Assembly: GCF_000719955.1 (NCBI RefSeq)
Contig: NZ_JOII01000003.1
Span: 248,001-312,000 of the forward strand
From: Streptomyces albidoflavus
Lineage (GTDB): Bacteria; Actinomycetota; Actinomycetes; Streptomycetales; Streptomycetaceae
Direction: 5' to 3'
Length of the DNA: 64,000 nt
Translations under genes and position numbers: made by a program
Shown here: piece after piece, positions 24,071-32,911 of the stretch
Layout: each line of letters opens with the position of its first letter
How positions within the stretch are numbered: position 1 is the stretch's first letter
The notes under the pieces: model-generated
Seen by the model: only the letters and a program-made list of their open reading frames with translations
Told to the model about the DNA's origin: nothing
The model's database searches: none

Positions 24071-26079
24071 GCGGGGACCTCCAGAGGGTCGAGCTTGTTC
24101 ACGAGGCGGATCTCGTCGACGATACGGCCGATGATCTCCGTGATGCCGAAGTCCTTGGGCGTGAAGACGGCGGCCACACCGGCCGCCTTCAGGTCCTCGG
24201 CGTCGCTGTGCGGAATGATGCCGCCGACGATCACCGGGATGTCGGCGGCCCCCGACTCCCGGAGCCTGACCAGGACGTCCGGCACCAGTTCGGCGTGCGA
24301 CCCGGAGAGGATCGACAGGCCGACGCAGTGCACGTCCTCGGCCACGGCGGCGGACACGATCTGTTCGGGCGTGAGGCGGATGCCCTGGTAGACCACCTCG
24401 AACCCGGCGTCGCGGGCGCGGACCGCGATCTGCTCCGCGCCGTTGGAGTGGCCGTCCAGACCGGGCTTGCCGACCAGCAGGCGGAGCTTGCCCACCCCGA
24501 GGTCGGCGGCGGTCCGGTCGACCTTGGCGCGCACCGCCGCCAGCGGTGAGCCCTCCTCGGCGGCGACCGCCACCGGCGCCCCGGACACCCCGGTGGGGGC
24601 GCGGAACTCGCCGAAGACGTCCCGCAGCGCCCAGGACCACTCGCCGGTGGTCACCCCGGCGCGGGCGCACTCCAGGGTGGCCGGCATGAGGTTGGCGGTG
24701 CCGGCCGCCGCCCGCTTCAGCCCCTCCAGGGCCTGCTGGGCACGGGCCTCGTCGCGCTCGGCCCGCCAGGCGTGCAGGGCGGAGACGACGCGGGCCTCGT
24801 TGGCCGGGTCGACGGTCATGATCGCCGTGCCGAGGTCGGCGGTGAGGGGGTTGGGCTCGGTCGTCTCGTAGCAGTTGACGCCGATGATCTTCTCCTCGCC
24901 GGCCTCGATCCGGGCGCGGCGCTCGGCGTGCGAGGAGACCAGCTGCGACTTGAGGTAGCCGGACTCGACGGCCGCCATCGCGCCGCCCATCTCCTGGATG
25001 CGGTCCATCTCGGCGAAGCACGCGTCGACCAGGGCGGAGACCTTGGCCTCGATGACGTGCGAGCCCTCGAAGATGTCCTCGTACTCCAGCAGGTCCGACT
25101 CGTGCGCCAGCACCTGCTGGATACGGAGCGACCACTGCTGGTCCCAGGGCCTGGGCAGGCCCAGCGCCTCGTTCCAGGCGGGCAGCTGCACGGCGCGGGC
25201 GCGGGCGTCCTTGGAGAGGGTGACGGCCAGCATCTCCAGGACGATCCGCTGGACGTTGTTCTCCGGCTGCGCCTCGGTCAGGCCGAGGGAGTTGACCTGG
25301 ACGCCGTAGCGGAACCGGCGCTGCTTGGGGTTCTCGATGCCGTACCGCTCGCGGGTGACGCGGTCCCAGATGCGGCCGAAGGCGCGCATCTTGCACATCT
25401 CCTCGACGAACCGCACGCCGGCGTTGACGAAGAAGGAGATCCGGGCGACGACCGACCCGAACTCCTCCTCGGGGACCTGCCCGGAGTCGCGTACGGCGTC
25501 CAGCACGGCGATGGCCGTGGACATGGCGTACGCGATCTCCTGGACCGGGGTGGCTCCCGCCTCCTGCAGGTGGTAGCTGCAGATGTTGATCGGGTTCCAC
25601 TTGGGGATGTTCGCCACGGTGTACGTGATCATGTCCGTGGTGAGCCTGAGGCTCGGGCCGGGCGGGAAGACGTGCGTCCCGCGCGAGAGGTACTCCTTGA
25701 CGATGTCGTTCTGGGTGGTGCCGGAGAGCCGCGTGATGTCGGCTCCCTGCTCCTCGGCCACCACCTGGTAGAGCGCCAGCAGCCACATGGCCGTGGCGTT
25801 GATGGTCATGGACGTGTTCATCTGGTCCAGGGGGATGTCCTGGAACAGCCGCCGCATGTCACCGAGGTGCGAGACGGGGACCCCGACCCGGCCGACCTCG
25901 CCGCGGGCGAGGATGTGGTCCGGGTCGTAGCCGGTCTGGGTCGGCAGGTCGAACGCGACCGAGAGTCCGGTCTGCCCCTTGGCGAGGTTGGACCGGTACA
26001 GCGCGTTGGACGCTTCGGCCGTCGAGTGACCCGCGTACGTCCGCATGAGCCACGGCCGGTCCTTCTGGCGCTCTGTCAT
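24067..26079 (-). CDS. meaA: Coenzyme B12-dependent ethylmalonyl-CoA mutase (MeaA)
   Basis: 670 residues, a single-chain B12 mutase. The N-terminal TIM barrel has YAGHSTAEASNALYRSNLA and GYDPDHILARGEVGRVGV. The C-terminal B12-binding domain has the base-off motif Asp542-x-His544-x-x-Gly (GLDGHSNG). It converts ethylmalonyl-CoA to methylsuccinyl-CoA. MeaA-type mutases are shorter than two-subunit methylmalonyl-CoA mutase and lie beside ccrA, as here. ATG 26079 is taken as the start; ccrA ends 10 nt upstream. Confidence 0.93.
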   Translation of the reverse strand: MTERQKDRPWLMRTYAGHSTAEASNALYRSNLAKGQTGLSVAFDLPTQTGYDPDHILARGEVGRVGVPVSHLGDMRRLFQDIPLDQMNTSMTINATAMWLLALYQVVAEEQGADITRLSGTTQNDIVKEYLSRGTHVFPPGPSLRLTTDMITYTVANIPKWNPINICSYHLQEAGATPVQEIAYAMSTAIAVLDAVRDSGQVPEEEFGSVVARISFFVNAGVRFVEEMCKMRAFGRIWDRVTRERYGIENPKQRRFRYGVQVNSLGLTEAQPENNVQRIVLEMLAVTLSKDARARAVQLPAWNEALGLPRPWDQQWSLRIQQVLAHESDLLEYEDIFEGSHVIEAKVSALVDACFAEMDRIQEMGGAMAAVESGYLKSQLVSSHAERRARIEAGEEKIIGVNCYETTEPNPLTADLGTAIMTVDPANEARVVSALHAWRAERDEARAQQALEGLKRAAAGTANLMPATLECARAGVTTGEWSWALRDVFGEFRAPTGVSGAPVAVAAEEGSPLAAVRAKVDRTAADLGVGKLRLLVGKPGLDGHSNGAEQIAVRARDAGFEVVYQGIRLTPEQIVSAAVAEDVHCVGLSILSGSHAELVPDVLVRLRESGAADIPVIVGGIIPHSDAEDLKAAGVAAVFTPKDFGITEIIGRIVDEIRLVNKLDPLEVPA

Positions 26080-26089
26080 GGAGGGAACC

Positions 26090-27427
26090 TCAGATGTTCC
26101 GGAAGCGGTTGATGGCGTCGAGGTGCTGGGCACGCATCTCGTGGTTCCGCACACCGAGACCCTCCTCGGGGGCCAGCGCGAGCACGCCGACCTTGCCCTG
26201 GTGGAGGTTGCGGTGCACGTCGTAGGCGGCCTGCCCGGTCTCCTCCAGGGAGTAGACCTTCGACAGGGTCGGGTGGATCTTGCCCTTGGCGATGAGGCGG
26301 TTGGCCTCCCACGCCTCGCGGTAGTTGGCGAAGTGGGAGCCGATGATGCGCTTCAGCGACATCCACAGGTAGCGGTTGTCGTACTCGTGCATGTAGCCCG
26401 AGGTGGAGGCGCAGGTGGTGATGGTGCCGCCCTTGCGGGTGACGAAGACGGAGGCGCCGAAGGTCTCGCGGCCGGGGTGCTCGAAGACGATGTCGATGTC
26501 CTCGCCGCCGGTGAACTCGCGGATGCGCTTGCCGAAGCGCTTCCACTCCTTCGGGTCCTGGGTCCGCTCGTCCTTCCAGAACTTGTAGCCCTCGGCGTTG
26601 CGGTCGATGACCGCCTCGGCGCCCATGTTCCGGCAGATCTCCGCCTTCTCGGGGGAGGAGACGACACAGATCGGGGTGGCGCCGCCGGCCAGCGCGAACT
26701 GGGTGGCGTAGGAGCCGAGGCCGCCGCTGGCGCCCCAGATCAGCACGTTGTCGCCCTGCTTCATGCCGGCGCCGTTGCGGGAGACGAGCTGCCGGTAGGC
26801 GGTGGAGTTGACCAGGCCCGGTGCGGCCGCCTCCTCCCAGCTGAGGTGGTCCGGCTTCGGCATCAGCTGGTTCGACTTGACCAGGGCGATCTCGGCGAGG
26901 CCGCCGAAGTTGGTCTCGAAGCCCCAGATCCGCTGCTCGGGGTCGAGCATCGTGTCGTTGTGGCCGTCGCTCGACTCCAGCTCGACCGAGAGGCAGTGCG
27001 CGACGACCTCGTCGCCCGGGTTCCAGGCGTTGACGCCGGGGCCGGTCCGCAGGACGACGCCCGCGAGGTCGGAGCCGATGACGTGGTACGGCAGGTCGTG
27101 GCGCTTGGTCAGCTCCGAGACACGGCCGTACCGCTCCAGGAAGCCGAAGGTGGAGAGCGGCTCGAAGATCGAGGTCCACACGGAGTTGTAGTTGACCGAG
27201 GAGGCCATGACGGCCACCAGGGCCTCGCCCGGGCCGAGTTCGGGGAGCGGCACGTCGTCGAGGTGGAGCGACTTGCGCGGGTCCTTCTCGCGGGTCTCGA
27301 GACCGGCGAACATCTCCGTCTCGTCCTTGTGCACGGTGACGCCCCGGTAGGACTCGGGGAGCTTCAGTGCGGCGAAGTCCTGCGAGGTGGCGTCCTGCGA
27401 CTGGATCGCTTCGAGGATTTCCTTCAC
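26090..27427 (-). CDS. ccrA: Crotonyl-CoA carboxylase/reductase
   Basis: 445 residues, the usual length of Ccr. It reductively carboxylates crotonyl-CoA with NADPH and CO2 to ethylmalonyl-CoA, the committed step of the EMC pathway and a source of ethylmalonyl-CoA for polyketides. It is an MDR-type protein: GASGGLGSYATQFALAGG binds NADPH, and the long N-terminal VTVHKDETEMFAG and C-terminal NRYLWMSLKRIIGSHFANYREA segments are characteristic of Ccr. GTG 27427 has GGAGG 8 nt upstream. It is the first gene of the operon, with a likely promoter about 235 nt upstream. Confidence 0.95.
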   Translation of the reverse strand: MKEILEAIQSQDATSQDFAALKLPESYRGVTVHKDETEMFAGLETREKDPRKSLHLDDVPLPELGPGEALVAVMASSVNYNSVWTSIFEPLSTFGFLERYGRVSELTKRHDLPYHVIGSDLAGVVLRTGPGVNAWNPGDEVVAHCLSVELESSDGHNDTMLDPEQRIWGFETNFGGLAEIALVKSNQLMPKPDHLSWEEAAAPGLVNSTAYRQLVSRNGAGMKQGDNVLIWGASGGLGSYATQFALAGGATPICVVSSPEKAEICRNMGAEAVIDRNAEGYKFWKDERTQDPKEWKRFGKRIREFTGGEDIDIVFEHPGRETFGASVFVTRKGGTITTCASTSGYMHEYDNRYLWMSLKRIIGSHFANYREAWEANRLIAKGKIHPTLSKVYSLEETGQAAYDVHRNLHQGKVGVLALAPEEGLGVRNHEMRAQHLDAINRFRNI

Positions 27428-27842
27428 GGTGGTGCCTCCGGCGAAGGGCGTAGTGAGGGCTGAGGGGTGAGGGACCCCTGAGCGAGGGGCGTTGGACTGC
27501 TGTGGTGCCGTCGGTCCGGCGGTGGTGCGGGTCGTGCGGTGGTGCGGCCGCGCCGGTGAGCGCGAGTGCCTGTGACGCAGGCGTCCGGGCGCACGGTGAG
27601 GGAACCGCGGGGACAGCCGGCGTACGCGGGATGCGTGTGCGCCGGCCGCCCGGACTCCCTCAACGTATGGCACTGCGTGACAGCACACAAGGCACCGAGT
27701 GCCAAGAATTTCTCTCGTTTGAAATCTGTTGGTCACATATGAGCGATGATCGATCAGGGGGGTCCCACAACGCCGGTTATGACCCCTTTCGGCCGCCGAG
27801 GTTCACCCCGGCGGCCGACAGCCCCGCCGGGTCCCGGAACGC
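27428..27842. other. Long upstream region of ccrA, no gene seen
   Basis: No credible coding sequence occupies these 415 bp. It contains the candidate promoter and repeats at 27662-27733 and a long leader. An A/T-rich island around 27705-27745 (aatttctctcgtttgaaatctgtt) stands out from the surroundings. Confidence 0.5.
27662..27733 (-). promoter_or_regulatory. Candidate ccrA promoter with flanking inverted repeats
   Basis: On the minus strand TTGTGT (27690-27685) and TACGTT (27667-27662) are 17 bp apart, a plausible housekeeping promoter. GGCACcgaGTGCC (27691-27703) is a perfect short dyad abutting the -35 box. A larger imperfect inverted repeat (CCAACAGATTTC against GAAATTCTTGG) covers about 27701-27733. 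The symmetric elements beside the -35 box suggest control by a DNA-binding protein, perhaps the neighbouring TetR. The leader would be about 230 nt long. Confidence 0.4.
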
Positions 27843-27895
27843 GGACGAGCCCGGTGGGGCGCGGCATCGTGTGCCACGGCCCACCGGGCTCGTCC
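27843..27895 (-). terminator. Hairpin terminator after the TetR gene
   Basis: A perfect 16-bp stem (27843-27858 with 27880-27895) and a 21-nt loop that can fold a second small stem (GGCA-tcgtg-TGCC). It lies 33 nt past the TetR stop codon on the minus strand. Confidence 0.75.
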
Positions 27896-27927
27896 CTCGC
27901 GGCCCCGGCTGGGGCCCACGCGCTCCG

Positions 27928-28755
27928 CTACGGCTGCCGCAGCGCCTCGCGGATGGTCCGCATCACCTCGTCGAGCGGGGCGTCCGTACGCGCCACCGTC
28001 ACCAGCACCTCGTCCTGCCGGGTGGTGGTCGCCGCCGGGGCCTGCCCGGCGTCCTCGGTGGACTTGCGGCCGGCTCCTATGCCGCTGCCGAAGGTGTTCC
28101 GGACGATGCCGAAGGCGTGGTCGAGCTGGCTCTCCACGTCGCCCTGGCCGTCCGCCCGCAGCCAGCGCCGCAGCACGTGGTTGTGGGCGGTCACCACCGC
28201 CGAGGCGGCCACCTCGGCGAGCAGCGGGTCGTCGCTGCCGTCCATGTGGGCGTGCTCGTCGAAATGGCCCAGCAGATACCGGGTGAAGAGCCGCTCGTAC
28301 CGGGCCACCGAGGCGATCTCCGCCTCCCGCAGCGTCGGCACCTCGCGGGTCAGCTTGTAGCGCGCCACCGAGATCTCCGGATGGCCCGCGTACATCTTCA
28401 TGACTTCCTTGATGCCCCGGCAGACCGTGTCCAGCGGATGCTCGTGCGCGGGTGCCGCGTTGAGCACCGCCTCCACGCGGGTCAGCGTGTCGTCGTGGTC
28501 CGCGAAGATCGCCTCTTCCTTGGAGCGGAAGTGGCGGAAGAAGGTCCGGCGGGCCACCCCGGCGGCCGCGGCGATCTCGTCGACCGTCGTCGCCTCGTAC
28601 CCCTTGGTGGCGAAGAGTTCCATCGCCGCCGCCGACAGTTCGCGCCGCATCTTGAGGCGCTGCGCCGCCGCGCGGCTCCCGGCGGAGCTCTCCGGGGTCT
28701 CGGCGGGAGTGGCGGTTCGGGTGGTCCGTCGTACGGAGTCAGCGGGCTGGGCCAT
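27928..28755 (-). CDS. TetR-family regulator beside the EMC genes
   Basis: 275 residues. The N-terminal helix-turn-helix is TVDEIAAAAGVARRTFFRHFRSKEEAIF, and the protein carries a Thr/Ala-rich leader before it and an extended C-terminus. Position between ccrA and the 3-hydroxyacyl-CoA dehydrogenase, all on one strand, suggests control of C4-CoA metabolism; regulation of either gene is inference. ATG 28755 is chosen (GGAG 13 nt upstream); ATG 28773 would add six residues but has no ribosome site. Confidence 0.85.
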   Translation of the reverse strand: MAQPADSVRRTTRTATPAETPESSAGSRAAAQRLKMRRELSAAAMELFATKGYEATTVDEIAAAAGVARRTFFRHFRSKEEAIFADHDDTLTRVEAVLNAAPAHEHPLDTVCRGIKEVMKMYAGHPEISVARYKLTREVPTLREAEIASVARYERLFTRYLLGHFDEHAHMDGSDDPLLAEVAASAVVTAHNHVLRRWLRADGQGDVESQLDHAFGIVRNTFGSGIGAGRKSTEDAGQAPAATTTRQDEVLVTVARTDAPLDEVMRTIREALRQP

Positions 28756-28870
28756 GGACTGAACGTACTCCATCGGCGCGTCGGCCCGCGCCCCGCCCGG
28801 GAGCGGGGCGCTCCGTGCGCCCCGCTCCCGGGCGGGCCGCCCGAGCAGCCCGCCCCACTGACCTGCCGGC

Positions 28871-30691
28871 TCAGCGGCGGGCATGTTCGCGGAAACCCCG
28901 GCCCGACTTGCGGCCGAGGCAGCCCGCGGCCACCAGGTGTTCGAGGAGCGGGGCGGGGGCCAGCCCCGGGTCGCGGAACTCCCGGTGCAGCACCTGCTCG
29001 ATGGCGAGCGAGACGTCGAGGCCGACCACGTCGAGGAGTTCGAAGGGCCCCATCGGGTAGCCGCCGCCGAGCTTCATCGCCGCGTCGATGTCGTCCAGCG
29101 AGGCGTAGTGCTCCTCGACCATCTTCACCGCGTTGTTCAGGTACGGGAAGAGCAGCGCGTTGACGATGAAGCCGGCCCGGTCGCCGCAGTCCACCGGGTG
29201 CTTGCGGATCTTGGCGCAGACCTCGCGGACGGTGGCGTGCACGTCGTCGGCGGTCAGCACGGTGCGGACCACCTCGACCAGCTTCATCGCCGGGGCAGGG
29301 TTGAAGAAATGCATCCCGACGACGTCCTCGGGACGGCTGGTGGCCGTCGCGCAGGCCACCACCGGCAGCGAGGAGGTGGTGGTGGCGAGCACCGCGCCCG
29401 GCTTGCAGACCTTGTCGAGCGTGGTGAAGAGCTGCCGCTTGACCTCCAGGTCCTCGGCGACCGCCTCCACGGCGAGGTCCACGTCGGCGAAGGCGTCCAG
29501 GGTGCCCGCCGGGGTGATCAGCTCCAGGGTGGCGGCGGCCGCCTCGGCGGTCATCCGGCCGCGGTCGACCGAGCGGGCCAGCGACTTGCCGATCCGCGCC
29601 TTGGCCTTCTCCGCCTTCTCCTCGCCGCGGGCGGCGATCACCACGGAGTACCCCGCCTTGGCGAAGACCTCCGCGATGCCCGAGGCCATCGTCCCGGACC
29701 CGGCCACACCGACCGAGCCGACCGGGCGGCCCTTCGCCGGACCCGCCTCGCCGGCGAGCGGGGTCAGCGCGTCCCGCACGACGGTGGCCGAACCGGGGCT
29801 CTCGTACGTGTAGAAGCCCCGGCCCGACTTGCGGCCGGTCAGCCCGGCCTCGCTGAGCTGGCGCAGGATCGGCGCGGGGGCGTGCAGCCGGTCGTGGGAC
29901 TCGGCGTACATCGCGTCCAGCACGGTACGGGCGGTGTCCACGCCGATCAGGTCGAGCAGCGCCAGCGGCCCCATCGGCAGGCCGCAGCCCAGCCGCATGG
30001 CGGCGTCGATGTCCTCCCGCGAGGCGTACTTGGCCTCGTACATCGCGGCCGCCTGGTTGAGGTAGCCGAAGAGCAGGCCGTCCGCCACGAAGCCCGGCCG
30101 GTCGCCGACGGCCACCGGCTCCTTGCCCAGTTCGAGGGCGAGTTCGGTGACCCGGGCGACCGCGTCGGGCGAGGTCAGCACCGAGGAGACCACCTCGACC
30201 AGCTTCATCGCCGGGGCCGGGTTGAAGAAGTGCAGCCCCAGCACCCGCTCGGGGAACCGCGACTCGGCGGCGAGGCGGGTCACCGACAGGGCGTTGGTGC
30301 CGGTGGCCAGGATCGCGTCCGGGCGGACCACCTCGTCCAGGTCGCGGAAGAGCTGCTGCTTGATCTCGTACGACTCCGGGACGACCTCGACGACCAGGTC
30401 GGCGTCGGCGGCGGCCTGGAGGTCGGTGAAGACGCGGAACCGGGCGAGCGCGTCGGTCCGCTCGCTCTCGCTCAGGCGGCCCTTGGTGACGGCGCGGGCG
30501 GTGGAGTTCTCCAGCGCGGTCACGGCGAGGGCCGCCTGTGCCTCGCTGACGTCGATGCCGACGACCTCGCGCCCGGCGCGGGCCAGCACCTCGGCGATGC
30601 CCGTGCCCATGGTGCCGAGGCCCACCACGGCGACGGTGCCGAAGGCGGGAGCGGGGGAGGACGCGGAAGGGGACAGGGAAGGACGGTCCAT
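28871..30691 (-). CDS. Double-module 3-hydroxyacyl-CoA dehydrogenase
   Basis: 606 residues, about twice the usual 3-hydroxybutyryl-CoA dehydrogenase. Module 1 (about 17-300) has GLGTMG at 24-29 and HFFNPAPAMKLVEVV from His154. Module 2 (about 325-606) has GSGTMA at 331-336 and an identical HFFNPAPAMKLVEVV block. Each module contains an NAD-binding domain and a C-terminal helical domain ending in GRKSGRGF. It is expected to interconvert acetoacetyl-CoA and 3-hydroxybutyryl-CoA, feeding crotonyl-CoA to ccrA. AGGAG precedes ATG 30691. A tandem duplication followed by fusion is the simplest origin. Confidence 0.9.
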   Translation of the reverse strand: MDRPSLSPSASSPAPAFGTVAVVGLGTMGTGIAEVLARAGREVVGIDVSEAQAALAVTALENSTARAVTKGRLSESERTDALARFRVFTDLQAAADADLVVEVVPESYEIKQQLFRDLDEVVRPDAILATGTNALSVTRLAAESRFPERVLGLHFFNPAPAMKLVEVVSSVLTSPDAVARVTELALELGKEPVAVGDRPGFVADGLLFGYLNQAAAMYEAKYASREDIDAAMRLGCGLPMGPLALLDLIGVDTARTVLDAMYAESHDRLHAPAPILRQLSEAGLTGRKSGRGFYTYESPGSATVVRDALTPLAGEAGPAKGRPVGSVGVAGSGTMASGIAEVFAKAGYSVVIAARGEEKAEKAKARIGKSLARSVDRGRMTAEAAAATLELITPAGTLDAFADVDLAVEAVAEDLEVKRQLFTTLDKVCKPGAVLATTTSSLPVVACATATSRPEDVVGMHFFNPAPAMKLVEVVRTVLTADDVHATVREVCAKIRKHPVDCGDRAGFIVNALLFPYLNNAVKMVEEHYASLDDIDAAMKLGGGYPMGPFELLDVVGLDVSLAIEQVLHREFRDPGLAPAPLLEHLVAAGCLGRKSGRGFREHARR

Positions 30692-30992
30692 CGAGGACTC
30701 CTGGGATGAGGGGTGACGACGGCCGGGGCGCCTGGCGCACCCGGATGAGGGGAGAGCGGCGGGCCTGTCCCGGGCCACACCGTCGTACGTACTGCTGCCG
30801 GACCGACCGGCAGGTCCCCGTGGGCGGTGGCTGCGTCACCAGGCCACCGCGGGGAGTGGATGCGCGGGTGTCCGGCCCGCGCTCCTGTGAGCATAACCAG
30901 TGGGTAATGAGCGCGCCAGTCCCTTGTTCCTCGCTCTCGCGCGCCGTCCGGTGTGCGGGCCGCGTCCACGGGCCCGCACACCGGCGCGTGGT
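30692..30992. other. Intergenic region, no gene seen
   Basis: 301 bp between the double dehydrogenase and the end of the iron-transport operon. It must carry the dehydrogenase promoter. ATAACCAGTGGGTAAT (about 30892-30907) is an imperfect dyad that could bind a TetR-type regulator, but there is no second copy to support it. Confidence 0.35.
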
Positions 30993-31844
30993 TCAGCCCC
31001 TCGCAGCCCGGGCCGGTACGGCCTTCCCGGCCTCGCCGGCGGCGCCCGCCGCGTGGTGGCGGCCGATCGGGAGCATCAGGGGGCGGCCCGAGACCGGGTC
31101 CTCGATGATGCGGCTGTCCAGGCCGAAGACGGCGCGGACGGTCTCCTCGGTCAGCACCTCGGACGGGGTGCCCTGGGCGTGCAGCCGGCCGTCGGCCAGC
31201 GCGATCAGGTGGTCGGCGTAACGGGCGGCGAGGTTGAGGTCGTGCAGGACCATGACGATCGTGGTGCCGCGGCCGGCGTTCAGGTCGGTCAGCAGGTCCA
31301 GGACCTCGACCTGGTGGCTCACGTCGAGGAAGGTGGTCGGCTCGTCCAGGAGGAGCAGGTCGGTCTGCTGGGCCAGCGCCATGGCGATCCAGGCCCGCTG
31401 CCGCTGGCCGCCGGAGAGTTCGTCCACGGCGCGCTCCGCCAGCTCCTCGGTCTGCGTCGCCTCCAGCGCCGAGGCCACGGCCGCGTCGTCCTCCCGGCTC
31501 CAGCGCGAGAAGACGCCCTGGTGCGGGTGGCGGCCCCGGCCGACCAGGTCCGAGACGGTGATCCCCTCGGGCGCGAGCGGCGACTGCGGCAACAGGCCCA
31601 TGGTGCGGGCCAGTTCCTTCGCCGGGAAGCGGTGCACCTGGCGCCCGTCCAACAGGACGCGGCCCGCCCGGGGCGCCAGCAGCCGCGACATCGACCTCAG
31701 CAGCGTCGACTTGCCGCAGGCGTTGGCGCCGACGATCACCGTGATGCGGCCCGGCGGAACCGCCAGGTCGAGCGAGTCGATGACGGTGCGGTCGGCGTAG
31801 CCGAGGGTCAGTTCCTCGGCGGTCAGGGAGTGTTCGGTGGTCAC
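30993..31844 (-). CDS. Iron-siderophore ABC transporter ATP-binding protein (FecE/FepC type)
   Basis: 283 residues. Walker A GANACGKST (39-47), LSGGQRQRAWIAMALAQQT, Walker B LLLLDEPT followed by FLDVSHQVEVLDLL, and VMVLHDLNLAARYADH are diagnostic of FecE/FepC iron-chelate ATPases. It energises uptake through the two permeases encoded just upstream. GTG 31844 overlaps the previous stop by 4 nt. It is the last gene of the four-gene operon. Confidence 0.93.
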   Translation of the reverse strand: MTTEHSLTAEELTLGYADRTVIDSLDLAVPPGRITVIVGANACGKSTLLRSMSRLLAPRAGRVLLDGRQVHRFPAKELARTMGLLPQSPLAPEGITVSDLVGRGRHPHQGVFSRWSREDDAAVASALEATQTEELAERAVDELSGGQRQRAWIAMALAQQTDLLLLDEPTTFLDVSHQVEVLDLLTDLNAGRGTTIVMVLHDLNLAARYADHLIALADGRLHAQGTPSEVLTEETVRAVFGLDSRIIEDPVSGRPLMLPIGRHHAAGAAGEAGKAVPARAARG

Positions 31845-32911
31845 AGGGAGCCTCCCGCCCGGTTGGTGCGGACGATCAGGTAGACGAGGTAGGGGGCGCC
31901 GAGCACACCGGTGACGATGCCGACCGGGTAGCGCTCGCCGAAGGCGAACTGGCCGCAGAAGTCGGCGACGAGGACCAGCAGGGCCCCGACGAGACCGGCC
32001 GGGACGAGCAGCGAGCCGCCCGCGCCGACGATCCGGGCGGCGATCGGGCCGGAGAGGAAGGCCACGAAGGCGATCGGCCCGGCCGCCGCCGTCGCGAAGG
32101 CGATCAGCCCGACGGCGGCGACGATCACGGTGATCCGGGTCCGCTCGACGCGGACGCCGAGCGCCGAGGCGGTGTCGTCGCCCAGTCGCAGCGCGGCCAG
32201 GTTGCGGCCCTGCCCGAGGAGCAGCGGGGTGAGGACGGCCGCCGCGACCGCCGCCGGGACGACCTCGTCCCAGGTCGCGCCGTTGAGGCTGCCGGTCAGC
32301 CACCGCATCGCCTCCTGGAGGTCCCACTCGGCGGCCTGGGACAGCACGTAGGAGGTGACGCTGTCGAGCATGGCGGAGATGCCGATGCCGATCAGGATGA
32401 GCCGGGTGCCCGCGACCCCGCCCTTGAACGCCAGCGAGTACACCAGCAGGGCGACACCGAGGCCGGCCGCGATGGCGACCACCGAGACCTGCACCTCGCC
32501 GAGGTGGAGGGTGACGATGGCGATGGCGGCGGCCGCGCTCGCCCCGGAGCTGATCCCGATGATGTCCGGGCTGGCCAGCGGGTTGCGCAGCATGGTCTGG
32601 AAGGTGACACCCGCCAGGCCGAAGCTGAACCCGGCCACCAGGGCGAGGACCGCACGCGGCAGCCGCAGCTCGCCCACGGTGAAGGAGGCGCCCGGCACCT
32701 GCTCGCCGAGGATCACCCGCAGCACGTCGGCCGGCGGGTAGTAGGTGCGCCCGGCCACCAGCGTCACGGCGAAGGCGGCGACCACGAGGACGGCCAGCAC
32801 CAGGACGACGAGGCGGCGGCGGGAGGCGCCCCGGACGCGGCGCCGGGTGGCGGCCGCGACGGAGGCGGGGGCCGGTGCGGCGCCGGGCCGGGTGAGGACG
32901 GGGGCGCTCAC
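31841..32911 (-). CDS. FecCD-type siderophore permease (second)
   Basis: 356 residues with about nine or ten membrane helices. LAGVTFQTMLRNPLASPDIIGISSGA is the conserved FecCD/BtuC segment that contacts the ATPase. A 30-residue Arg-rich cytoplasmic leader precedes the first helix. It forms a heterodimer with the other permease of the operon. GTG 32911 overlaps the previous stop by 4 nt, so the pair is translationally coupled. Confidence 0.92.
   Translation of the reverse strand: MSAPVLTRPGAAPAPASVAAATRRRVRGASRRRLVVLVLAVLVVAAFAVTLVAGRTYYPPADVLRVILGEQVPGASFTVGELRLPRAVLALVAGFSFGLAGVTFQTMLRNPLASPDIIGISSGASAAAAIAIVTLHLGEVQVSVVAIAAGLGVALLVYSLAFKGGVAGTRLILIGIGISAMLDSVTSYVLSQAAEWDLQEAMRWLTGSLNGATWDEVVPAAVAAAVLTPLLLGQGRNLAALRLGDDTASALGVRVERTRITVIVAAVGLIAFATAAAGPIAFVAFLSGPIAARIVGAGGSLLVPAGLVGALLVLVADFCGQFAFGERYPVGIVTGVLGAPYLVYLIVRTNRAGGSL

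Noticed and set aside
26090..27427. ccrA as a marker for a polyketide gene cluster in this window
   Set aside because: No PKS, NRPS or tailoring genes are nearby; the neighbours are all EMC pathway genes.
30890..30910. ATAACCAGTGGGTAAT as a TetR operator controlling the double dehydrogenase
   Set aside because: The dyad is imperfect and short, and no second copy appears near ccrA or the TetR gene; kept only as a weak note.
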